Origin: VBAT01 sp036520835
Lineage (GTDB): Bacteria; Bacteroidota; Bacteroidia; Chitinophagales; Chitinophagaceae
Length of the DNA: 6,165 nucleotides
NCBI GenBank assembly: GCA_036520835.1
Contig: DATDIX010000137.1
Location: 1-6,165 of the forward strand
Reading direction: 5' to 3'
Shown here: in pieces, positions 1-5,768 of the stretch
Numbering within the stretch: the stretch's first letter is position 1
Layout of the letters: each line of letters begins with the position of its first letter
Position numbers and translations under genes: made by a program
Notes under the pieces: model-generated
What the model was told of the DNA's origin: nothing
Seen by the model: the letters and a program-made list of their open reading frames with translations, nothing else
Databases searched by the model: none

Positions 1-1
1 C

Positions 2-793
2 CTTGATATAGTTTTTGACAACCGCAATAAAGAATATGGGGCTTATGCACTCCGGCGTGACTATAATAAGACAATGTTATTGTCGCTTGGCGCCGGTCTT
101 TCTGTTCTTCTTTTTTTTATTCTGTTTAATATAGCCCGCCAGGATAATGTACCTGATCCTGTTGATCCGTTTAAGAAGTTAGAAGATATAGTTACGGTTG
201 AAATGCTCCCTGCTGATCAGAAAAAACCGGAGTTGCCCAAACAACAGCCTAAACCTACGCAGCCGAAAGCTGAAAAAATGGCTACAGTTGACTTTACAAC
301 GCCAAGGATCGTTCCCAACGACCAGGTTGAAAAACCTGTTACTGCACAATCTGAACTTGACGGGAAGCAGATAGCCAATGAAACCACTGCGGGTAATGAA
401 GTGAATGATCAAGTAATTGTTAGCGGCCCACCTGTGGATAACTCAGGAACAGGAAGCGGACCTGCCGGTACAGAACCAGGGTTTGCTCCCAGCTACTCCG
501 ATCCTGAGTACCCCGGGGGTCATGAGGCGTTGAGCCGGTTTTTGTCGCAGAACCTGGTTACCCCCGATGAGTTGGAAACCGGGGAAAAAAAGATGGTAAG
601 AGTAAGATTTAAAGTTGATAAAGACGGCGCTGTAACAGGCTTTGAGATTGACCAGACGGGCGGAGCAGTGTTTGATAAAGAAGTGATCAGGGTGTGCAAA
701 AAAATGCGTCGCTGGAAGCCGGCCCTGCAAAATGGCGTGGCGGTTCCTGTAAGCTATGTACTGCCCGTAACATTTATCGGGATAGAACAATAA
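2..793 (+). CDS. tonB: TonB family energy transducer, 5' end missing
   Basis: TonB is an inner-membrane protein that carries proton-motive energy from ExbB-ExbD to TonB-dependent outer-membrane receptors. The frame is already open at base 2 and reads LDIVFDNRNKEYGAYALRR before the ATG at 74, so 74 is an internal Met and the true start lies upstream, probably 10-15 codons away. Counting from the Met at 74: one transmembrane helix (about 3-20), a Pro/Lys/Gln-rich periplasm-spanning linker (about 45-70), a Gly/Ser/Pro-rich segment (about 118-140), and a C-terminal TonB domain (about 143-236). The last has the PEYPGG motif followed by EALSRFL, a VRVRFKVDKDG strand and the RRWKPALQNG turn. The cytoplasmic motif before the helix is what I recall from Bacteroidota TonBs and is absent from E. 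coli TonB. exbB and exbD would be expected upstream but are outside the window. The family call is secure; which receptor it serves cannot be told. Confidence 0.93.
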   Translation, partial: LDIVFDNRNKEYGAYALRRDYNKTMLLSLGAGLSVLLFFILFNIARQDNVPDPVDPFKKLEDIVTVEMLPADQKKPELPKQQPKPTQPKAEKMATVDFTTPRIVPNDQVEKPVTAQSELDGKQIANETTAGNEVNDQVIVSGPPVDNSGTGSGPAGTEPGFAPSYSDPEYPGGHEALSRFLSQNLVTPDELETGEKKMVRVRFKVDKDGAVTGFEIDQTGGAVFDKEVIRVCKKMRRWKPALQNGVAVPVSYVLPVTFIGIEQ

Positions 794-829
794 AAAATCA
801 ATAATTTGCTCCCCTTGAAAACCGCCTAC

Positions 830-1072
830 ATGCTGGAAGAATTTGAAAAGAAAAGACAAAAGCAGGTCTCATCAATGCGTGGCATGATGGATTATGCGAT
901 GGGTGTTATCATCATTATTCTGGGGGTGATGTTTTTTTTTCGTGATCAATTTGATTTACCAATAAATGACAGGTACAAGCCCAATGCCTGGGATAAAGTA
1001 TTTGGAATTATTTGTGCACTATACGGAACCTGGCGCATCTACAGGGGGTATAAGAAAAAATATTTTAAATGA
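830..1072 (+). CDS. Small two-helix membrane protein of unknown function
   Basis: I do not recognise a named family. The 80-residue product begins with a charged, helical N-terminus (MLEEFEKKRQKQ), followed by a hydrophobic helix at about 22-37, a polar loop with DLPINDRYKPNAWDK, a second helix at about 55-71, and a strongly basic tail (YRGYKKKYFK). That suggests an inner-membrane hairpin with both ends in the cytoplasm by the positive-inside rule. I chose the ATG at 830; an in-frame TTG at 806 would add 8 residues but has no support. It starts 36 bp after tonB ends, and its stop overlaps the next start as ATGA, so it is probably co-transcribed with tonB and translationally coupled to the lipoprotein gene. 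A role beside TonB/ExbBD is inferred from position only. Codons 35-37 are a run of nine T. Confidence 0.8.
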   Translation: MLEEFEKKRQKQVSSMRGMMDYAMGVIIIILGVMFFFRDQFDLPINDRYKPNAWDKVFGIICALYGTWRIYRGYKKKYFK

Positions 1073-1995
1073 GAGCAGTGAGTTGTTGCAGGTGGTTAAA
1101 GATATGGGCTTTGTTATTCCTGTTTTCCGGTTGTACCAATTATGAGCAGGATAAAAAGAATTGGCCTGATACATGGGATAATGGCACTATACAGATCAGT
1201 GTTGATGAATCGTTCAAACCGGTAATAGATGCACAGGTGCAGGTATATGAGGCGAATAATCCCGGCACAAAAATCATAGTTCATTATAAGCCCGAAGCAG
1301 AATGTTTGCAGGATCTTGTCAATGACAGTATCCGCATGATCATTGCAACACGGGGTTTTACGGAGGGGGAAGAGACTTATATTGTTGATTCGATGGGAAT
1401 AGATCCGAAGAAAATGACTGTAGCCCGGGATGCTATAGCCGTTATTGTCAATCCCTTGTCACCTGATTCGATGTTTACCATGCAGGAGATAAAAGCAATA
1501 CTTACCGGAAGATTTGTGAAAAAATTAATCCCTGTATTTGATGGGGTTAAGGCAACCAGCACGGTACGTTTTATCGTCGATTCAGTATTGAAAGATGAAC
1601 CCCTTTCCCCGGATGCCGCAGCGGCCCGCACCAGTGAGGATGTGATTGATTATGTGGCAAAAAATCCCGGCGCCATTGGTTTTATAGGAGTGAGCTGGAT
1701 TGGTAATAAGGAAGACACAACGCAAACTAATTTTTTAAGGAAAGTAAAAATAGCCTATTTGGAAAGTACCATTAAACCCGGAGGTTATGTATTACCCTAC
1801 CAGGTCAATATTTCAACGAAGAACTATCCTATGGTACGTGATTTGGTCTATACACTGAAGGAGAAGCATAAAGGACTGGGAACAGGTTTTTCAGATTTCC
1901 TGGAGGGAGAGAAAGGGCAATTGATTTTCAAAAGAGCTTACCTGGCGCCGGCTATCAGGGATTTCCGGATCAGGAAGGCAAAATTGAGGGAATAA
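1069..1995 (+). CDS. PstS-like substrate-binding lipoprotein (orphan)
   Basis: The 308-residue product has a type II signal peptide: a basic/hydrophobic N-terminus and a lipobox FSGC with the acceptor Cys at 22, so it should be a membrane-anchored lipoprotein. The rest reads as a PstS-like periplasmic-binding fold: GTIQISVDESFKPVIDA near 39-55, ATRGFTEGE at 93-101, DAIAVIVNP at 121-129 followed by the MQEIKAILTG segment, and the late NPGAIGFIGVSWIG block at 199-212. The canonical phosphate-binding loop (R-x-D-GSGT type) is replaced near 159-170 by GVKATSTVRFIV, so phosphate as ligand is doubtful. No pstC, pstA, pstB or phoU is nearby; the gene sits between tonB and a TPR gene. The ATG overlaps the preceding stop by 4 bp (ATGA), which supports this start. 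Plausible roles are binding of an oxyanion or other small ligand, or a structural or sensory part of a TonB-linked complex. The fold call is fairly sure; ligand and role are unknown. Confidence 0.85.
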   Translation: MRAVSCCRWLKIWALLFLFSGCTNYEQDKKNWPDTWDNGTIQISVDESFKPVIDAQVQVYEANNPGTKIIVHYKPEAECLQDLVNDSIRMIIATRGFTEGEETYIVDSMGIDPKKMTVARDAIAVIVNPLSPDSMFTMQEIKAILTGRFVKKLIPVFDGVKATSTVRFIVDSVLKDEPLSPDAAAARTSEDVIDYVAKNPGAIGFIGVSWIGNKEDTTQTNFLRKVKIAYLESTIKPGGYVLPYQVNISTKNYPMVRDLVYTLKEKHKGLGTGFSDFLEGEKGQLIFKRAYLAPAIRDFRIRKAKLRE

Positions 1996-2015
1996 GTAAA
2001 GTAGTTTTATATTTA
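1984..2015 (+). promoter_or_regulatory. Candidate promoter for the TPR gene
   Basis: TATATTTA at 2008-2015 matches the Bacteroidota -7 consensus TAnnTTTG at all but the last base. A TTG at 1984-1986, still inside the end of the lipoprotein gene, lies 21 bp upstream, within the usual spacing to the -33 element. Transcription would begin about 20 bases before the ATG at 2040. That is very short, but it would favour this ATG over the GTG at 2028. The region is A/T-rich, so a chance match is possible. Confidence 0.35.
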
Positions 2016-2039
2016 CAACTCTAAAAAGTGAAAAGTAAA

Positions 2040-3773
2040 ATGAAGAAATCACCAACGACTTTTTTAATTGCCATATCTATGTTGCTGGCCGTTTCGGGGT
2101 CACAGGCACAATCTGTTCAGGAAGGTGTCAATGACCTGTATGCAGAACGTTATAAAGGGGCAAAGGCAACATTTGAAAAATTGATCGCTGCCAACCCCAA
2201 TAATATAGATGCAACTTACTGGCTGGGCCAGGCCCTTATTGCATCCGGGGATGTACCTGCCGCCAGGAATGTATATTCAAAAGCATTAATGACCAGCGCC
2301 AATGCGCCATTGCTCATTGTAGGTATTGGCCAGGTGGAATTAATAGAAAATAAACCCAGTGAAGCTTCACAACGCTTTGAAGCAGCGATTACCATGACCC
2401 GGGGTAAAAAAGGAGATGACCCGGTAATACTGAATGCAATCGGCCGTGCCATTGTCAATACATATACAGATAAAGAAAAGAAAGGGGATATTAACTATGC
2501 ATTGGAAAAACTGGAAGCAGCATCACTGAGGGATCCGAACAATGCAGAAATATTCCTTAACCTGGGTAACGCTTACCGTAAGGCAAAGCCCGGCGAAGGT
2601 GGCGGCAAAGCTTTTGAGAATTACCGGAAAGCTAATGCGGCTAACCCCAATTTTGCACCACCTTACCACCGGCTGGCAAAACTATTCGAAACCCAAAAAA
2701 ACCGCGAGTTATTTGAGCAATACCTGAATGATGCCATCACTAAGGATCCAAGGTTTGCACCCGCCTATTACGACCTGTATTATTACAGGCTGGGTAAATT
2801 AGATTTTCCGGCTGCACAGGATATGGCAGCAAAGTATATTGCCAATTCTGATCCTGATCCGCAGGCTGATCATTTCAAAGCACAGACCTACTGGGCGGAG
2901 AAGAAATATGATGATGCCATCAATATTTCTAAACAGATCATTGGCAAAGCCGGTGCAGAAACAAAGCCAAGAACCTATATTTTGTTAGCGGACAGCTATC
3001 TTGCAAAAGGTGATACCCTTGCCGCCAAGCCATATATTGATGAGTATTTTGCCAAAGCAAAGCCAGAGGATGTCACATCCATTCACCACAGGATCAAAGC
3101 AGATATCTATTCAGCAATTCCCGGGCAGGACGAACTGGTATACAGTACCTACCTCGAGGCGGTAAATGCCGATACAACGATCGATGGTAAGGTGGATCTG
3201 TTAAAACAAGCCGCTCTCCTGTTCAGGAAAAAAGGATTAAGGGAAAAAGAAGGTGATATCATGGCAATGCTGATACAAACAAAACCCAAACTCAGTATCA
3301 ATGATGTGTTTGATGCTACGAGGGCTTATTATTTTGGCCAGGCCTATACAAAATCATATGATATGGCTTTAAAAATGACAGAGAACTTCCCGAATGAAGT
3401 GTATGGGTACCAGTGGAAGTTCAATAACCTGAAAATACTCGACTCCTCTTTTACAGAAAATAAACTTGTTCCTGCCGCTATAGAGTATTTCGAGTTCAGC
3501 CAGAAAGACACAGCTAAGTACAAAAGGGATTATTTGTCTTCGGCAGGTTTTCTGCTTGGCTATTATGCCAATGAAGCAAAAGACGGAGCAAAGGCTTTGG
3601 AGTATTGTAATAAAATGCTGCTCTTAGATCCCGCGAACGAAAATTTGCTGAAGATAAAACCGCAACTGGAAAAATCGGCCAAACAACCGCCTCCAAAAAG
3701 CGCTGGACAACCTGCAAAGCCCGGTGCACCCGGATCCAAACTGAACACGAATAAGGAGAGTACTAAAGTGTAA
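2040..3773 (+). CDS. Secreted TPR-repeat protein
   Basis: The 577-residue product has an N-terminal signal peptide (KK, a hydrophobic core ISMLLAVSG, likely cleavage after SQA near residue 23) and should be periplasmic. Most of the rest is tandem helix-turn-helix TPR-like repeats. Clear units include the stretches at about 28-55, 58-87, 91-118, 150-168, 170-206 and 207-236, with further degenerate repeats to about 540. Typical positions are visible, such as WLGQAL, NLGNAYRKA and the closing NPNN, DPNN and NPNF turns. The tail (about 545-577) is a low-complexity Lys/Pro/Gly-rich region. TPR arrays are protein-binding scaffolds; the partner is unknown. I chose the ATG at 2040; a GTG at 2028 would add four residues ahead of the signal peptide. 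It follows the PstS-like gene by 44 bp and is the last gene before a terminator, so a joint envelope role with TonB and the lipoprotein is plausible but inferred. Confidence 0.88.
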   Translation: MKKSPTTFLIAISMLLAVSGSQAQSVQEGVNDLYAERYKGAKATFEKLIAANPNNIDATYWLGQALIASGDVPAARNVYSKALMTSANAPLLIVGIGQVELIENKPSEASQRFEAAITMTRGKKGDDPVILNAIGRAIVNTYTDKEKKGDINYALEKLEAASLRDPNNAEIFLNLGNAYRKAKPGEGGGKAFENYRKANAANPNFAPPYHRLAKLFETQKNRELFEQYLNDAITKDPRFAPAYYDLYYYRLGKLDFPAAQDMAAKYIANSDPDPQADHFKAQTYWAEKKYDDAINISKQIIGKAGAETKPRTYILLADSYLAKGDTLAAKPYIDEYFAKAKPEDVTSIHHRIKADIYSAIPGQDELVYSTYLEAVNADTTIDGKVDLLKQAALLFRKKGLREKEGDIMAMLIQTKPKLSINDVFDATRAYYFGQAYTKSYDMALKMTENFPNEVYGYQWKFNNLKILDSSFTENKLVPAAIEYFEFSQKDTAKYKRDYLSSAGFLLGYYANEAKDGAKALEYCNKMLLLDPANENLLKIKPQLEKSAKQPPPKSAGQPAKPGAPGSKLNTNKESTKV

Positions 3774-3792
3774 CAAAATAATTTTTTAACAG

Positions 3793-3830
3793 AAGAACCC
3801 ACCGTCACCCACTGTGGGTTCTTTGCTTTT
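3793..3830 (+). terminator. Intrinsic terminator after the TPR gene
   Basis: A perfect 10-bp stem is formed by AAGAACCCAC (3793-3802) and GTGGGTTCTT (3814-3823) with an 11-base loop, followed by TGCTTTT. The motif ACCCAC is repeated inside the loop (3807-3812) and could pair with the same right arm in a shorter alternative hairpin. It starts 19 bases after the TPR stop and separates the envelope cluster from the nuo operon. Confidence 0.85.
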
Positions 3831-3854
3831 AGATAAGGCTGGTTTACATAGAAT

Positions 3855-3889
3855 TTGTAAGGTAATTTGATGATGCTACCTTATTTTTG
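3855..3889 (+). promoter_or_regulatory. Candidate nuo operon promoter
   Basis: TATTTTTG at 3882-3889 is an exact match to the Bacteroidota -7 consensus TAnnTTTG, 18 bases before the nuoA ATG. The -33 element is less clear: one TTTG at 3854-3857 leaves a 24-base spacer, one base longer than the usual 17-23 range, and another at 3866-3869 is too close. The start would lie near 3895, giving a very short leader. Its place between a strong terminator and the first nuo gene supports the call. Confidence 0.55.
3858..3883. repeat. Inverted repeat overlapping the nuo promoter
   Basis: TAAGGTA (3858-3864) and TACCTTA (3877-3883) are perfect 7-base inverted copies with centres 19 bp apart, close to two helical turns. 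The right half covers the first two bases of the -7 element. The geometry would suit a dimeric regulator that blocks RNA polymerase, but a match this short could be chance in A/T-rich DNA. Confidence 0.35.
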
Positions 3890-3907
3890 CCCATCAGTTG
3901 AAAAACT

Positions 3908-4303
3908 ATGATCTACTTACTTCAGGGCAACTTTTCCGCATCTGATGCCAGCTCTTACCTGCCGGTAGCTATCCAGGTGATCTTTGCCGTCGGGCTTATT
4001 GTTTTCCTGATCATTGTCACACATTTACTGGGCCCAAAAAGGAAAACGGCGGATAAATTACAGACCTTTGCAAGTGGTATTGAATCGCATGGTGATGCCC
4101 GCCAGCCCATGGCGATCAAGTATTTCCTGACGGCCATATTGTTTGTGCTGTTTGATGTGGAAGTGATCTTTTTTTATCCGTATGCTGTCAACTTCAGGGA
4201 ACTGGGCTGGAATGGCTTCTGGGCAGTAATTATGTTTGTGGGATTTTTCCTTTGCGGGTTTATATATATTATTAAAAAAGGCGCTTTGAAGTGGGAAGAT
4301 TAA
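3908..4303 (+). CDS. nuoA: NADH-quinone oxidoreductase subunit A
   Basis: NuoA (ND3 homologue) is a small membrane subunit of respiratory complex I at the junction between the Q-module and the proton-pumping arm. The 131-residue product has the expected three transmembrane helices (about 17-41, 71-93 and 102-122). The first loop carries GPKR (42-45) and the family motif SGIESHGDARQ (56-66). KYFLTAILFVLFDVEVIFFYPYA follows, with the conserved acidic pair D83 and E85 corresponding to D79 and E81 of E. coli NuoA. The C-terminus KGALKWED is typical. The ATG at 3908 is the only sensible start, 18 bases after the -7 element. It is the first gene of the nuo operon, followed by a 163-bp spacer that is long for nuo genes. 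Confidence 0.97.
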   Translation: MIYLLQGNFSASDASSYLPVAIQVIFAVGLIVFLIIVTHLLGPKRKTADKLQTFASGIESHGDARQPMAIKYFLTAILFVLFDVEVIFFYPYAVNFRELGWNGFWAVIMFVGFFLCGFIYIIKKGALKWED

Positions 4304-4340
4304 CCCCTGTCTCCGCCGCGGCGGGGGACTTAGGGATGAA
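4304..4340. repeat. GC-rich palindromic REP-like element after nuoA
   Basis: Directly after the nuoA stop, CCGCCGCGGCGG (4313-4324) is a perfect 12-base palindrome, flanked by CCCC on the left and GGGGACTTAGGG on the right, so a longer imperfect hairpin is possible. It is strikingly GC-rich compared with its surroundings. No T-tract follows, so it is not a typical intrinsic terminator. The layout (CCCC, short spacer, hairpin, GGGGACTT) is mirrored by the element before nuoB, which suggests a dispersed REP-like repeat. It may stabilise the nuoA mRNA end or lower downstream transcription. Confidence 0.55.
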
Positions 4341-4442
4341 CAGTTCTTATATGCAATTGTTTATTAAGTATGATTATGAAGTGTCGATCTTGTGTATTAA
4401 TTCATTCAATAAAAAAAATTTCATTCTCTGGAATGATTAAAA

Positions 4443-4463
4443 CTCCCCTTTAGGGGTGGGGGT
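4443..4463. repeat. REP-like hairpin abutting the nuoB start
   Basis: CCCCT (4445-4449) and AGGGG (4452-4456) form a compact hairpin, followed by GGGGG at 4458-4462, four bases before the nuoB ATG. Read on the minus strand it becomes ACCCCC, CCCC, TAAA, GGGGAGTT, the same layout as the element after nuoA in opposite orientation. Sequences of the type CCCCTTTAGGGG recur between genes in many Bacteroidota, from memory. Here it replaces the A-rich leader usual in this phylum and could limit or tune nuoB translation. Confidence 0.55.
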
Positions 4464-4466
4464 ATC

Positions 4467-5051
4467 ATGGCTCGTCCTGTATCATATAATGTCAATATTA
4501 AAAAGCTGGAGAATGACATCAGCATGGCTGATATGCCCGATGGTCACCGCGGCGAAGGCTTTTTTGCTACCTCCTTCGGCAAAGTGATCGGCCTGGCAAG
4601 AAGAAATTCGATATGGCCTTTGCCTTTTGCTACTTCCTGTTGTGGTATTGAGTTCATGGCGACAATGGGTTCGCATTATGACCTTGCAAGATTCGGATCA
4701 GAAAGAGTAGGTTTTTCTCCCCGTCAATGCGACCTGCTGATGGTGATGGGCACTATCGCAAAAAAAATGGGGCCTGTTGTAAAACAGGTTTACCTGCAGA
4801 TGGCAGAACCCAGATGGGTAATTGCAGTAGGTGCTTGCGCATCAAGCGGTGGAATTTTTGATACATATAGCGTATTGCAGGGAATTGACCAGGTAGTGCC
4901 TGTAGATGTATATGTACCGGGCTGCCCGCCAAGACCCGAAGCGATCATTGACGGGGTGATGCGTATACAGGACCTGATTGGGAAAGAAAGTTTGAGAAGA
5001 AGGAACGGGGAGCAGTATAAGGCATTGCTGGAAAGTTATGGAATTCAATAA
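4467..5051 (+). CDS. nuoB: NADH-quinone oxidoreductase subunit B
   Basis: NuoB (PSST/NDUFS7 homologue) holds the terminal 4Fe-4S cluster N2, which hands electrons to quinone at the interface with NuoD. The 194-residue product shows all four cluster ligands: adjacent C58 and C59 in ATSCCGIEFM, C124 in VGACASSGG, and C153 in VPGCPPRPE. The WPLPFATSCC and SPRQ motifs and the GGIFDTYSVLQGID segment are typical. The N-terminus MARPVSYNVNIKK resembles that of Chitinophagaceae NuoB as I remember it and supports the ATG at 4467, although the upstream bases are a G-rich hairpin rather than a normal initiation region. One oddity is Cys88 in SPRQCD, where most homologues have Ala. Complete and intact. 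Confidence 0.97.
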   Translation: MARPVSYNVNIKKLENDISMADMPDGHRGEGFFATSFGKVIGLARRNSIWPLPFATSCCGIEFMATMGSHYDLARFGSERVGFSPRQCDLLMVMGTIAKKMGPVVKQVYLQMAEPRWVIAVGACASSGGIFDTYSVLQGIDQVVPVDVYVPGCPPRPEAIIDGVMRIQDLIGKESLRRRNGEQYKALLESYGIQ

Positions 5052-5058
5052 TGTGGTG

Positions 5059-5123
5059 ATTTGAAGATGTACCAATATATACAGATCATTTTCAAATCTT
5101 CAAATTGCCAAATCTTCAAATTG
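5059..5123. repeat. Short A/T-rich direct and inverted repeats before nuoC
   Basis: CAAATCTTCAAATTG occurs twice, at 5093-5107 and 5109-5123, with one base between the copies; the second ends three bases before the nuoC ATG. ATTTGAAGAT (5059-5068) is the exact reverse complement of the core of both copies, so the transcript could fold against either one. Such TTTGAAGATTTG strings are, from memory, common spacer repeats in Bacteroidota. A role in mRNA processing or in nuoC translation is possible but unproven. Confidence 0.7.
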
Positions 5124-5125
5124 AA

Positions 5126-5698
5126 ATGTCATTGACCAACGATATCATCAAACAAAGATTAACGGAGAAATTCGGCGACCAGGTCGGGGATTTTACAGAA
5201 GCTTATAGCATGCTTACATTTTCGGCGCCAAAGGAACTCAACCTGAAAGTGCTGAATTTTTTATATGATGACCCTCAATTGAAATTCCGTTTTCTGACCG
5301 ATCTCTGCGCTGTACATTATCCTGATCAGAAAGGAAAAGAACTTGCTGTTGTTTATCACCTGCATAACCTGGAAGATAATATCCGCATTCGTTTTAAAGT
5401 ATTTACCGGTATCAGCCAGCCGGATGTTTATACAGCAACCGGTTTATTCTCTGCTGCTAACTGGATGGAAAGAGAGACCTACGATTTCTATGGGGTTAAC
5501 TTTCTCGGACATCCTAACCTGAAAAGAATATTAAACGTGGATGAAATGGATTATTTCCCGATGCGCAAAGAATATCCACTGGAAGACCAGAGCCGTGTAG
5601 ATAAAGATGATGAAATGTTTGGCAGGGGAAGCGAGATCGGTTTTAAAGAAGAAAAGAAAAATGAGGGAACACTTATAGAAAACGGGAAACAGCATTAA
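5126..5698 (+). CDS. nuoC: NADH-quinone oxidoreductase subunit C
   Basis: NuoC is the 30-kDa-type peripheral subunit of complex I; with NuoB and NuoD it forms the Q-module on the cytoplasmic side. The 190-residue product contains the complete 30-kDa signature at 115-136 (ERETYDFYG, six residues on to GHPNLKRIL), fitting the PROSITE pattern as I recall it, followed by DYFPMRKEYPLE. The N-terminal half has the usual FLTDLCAVHYPD block (56-67). The charged C-terminal tail (about 155-190, rich in Glu and Lys) is a poorly conserved extension. I start at the ATG at 5126; an in-frame TTG at 5105 lies inside the repeat and would add seven repeat-coded residues. Unlike E. coli, where NuoC and NuoD are fused, nuoD is a separate gene 70 bp downstream. 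Confidence 0.96.
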   Translation: MSLTNDIIKQRLTEKFGDQVGDFTEAYSMLTFSAPKELNLKVLNFLYDDPQLKFRFLTDLCAVHYPDQKGKELAVVYHLHNLEDNIRIRFKVFTGISQPDVYTATGLFSAANWMERETYDFYGVNFLGHPNLKRILNVDEMDYFPMRKEYPLEDQSRVDKDDEMFGRGSEIGFKEEKKNEGTLIENGKQH

Positions 5699-5768
5699 TG
5701 CAGGATAATAGTATTACTGAATAGAATTACAGCAGCTGGTTATAAAAAATAAAAATACAAAGACAGCA

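Noticed and set aside
806..829. TTG start extending the small membrane protein by 8 residues
   Set aside because: The ATG at 830 gives a natural charged N-terminus; the TTG has no supporting initiation signal.
443..859. Minus-strand open frame of 138 codons opposite tonB
   Set aside because: It lies opposite a clear TonB coding frame, shows no domain and runs into the next gene; a shadow frame. The other minus-strand frames (for example 1377-1631, 2216-2458, 3563-3808, 4842-5075) were rejected for the same reason.
2028..2039. GTG start for the TPR gene
   Set aside because: The ATG at 2040 puts the signal peptide at the very N-terminus, and a promoter at 2008-2015 would leave almost no leader before the GTG.
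2542..2727. Second + strand frame inside the TPR gene
   Set aside because: It is out of frame with an intact TPR reading frame and resembles no protein I know.
4304..4340. Intrinsic terminator after nuoA
   Set aside because: The palindrome is strong, but no T-tract follows and nuoB to nuoD continue in the same direction; better treated as a repeat element.
4421..4436. Six-base hairpin TCATTC/GAATGA in the nuoA-nuoB spacer
   Set aside because: Too short and A/T-rich to separate from chance.
5093..5123. Possible CRISPR-like repeats before nuoC
   Set aside because: Only two copies with a one-base gap; no spacers and no cas genes.
5105..5125. TTG start for nuoC
   Set aside because: The added residues are encoded by the spacer repeat, and the ATG at 5126 fits the family start.
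5698..5724. Tiny open frame starting at the nuoC stop (TAATG)
   Set aside because: It encodes only eight residues before a stop and does not lead into nuoD.
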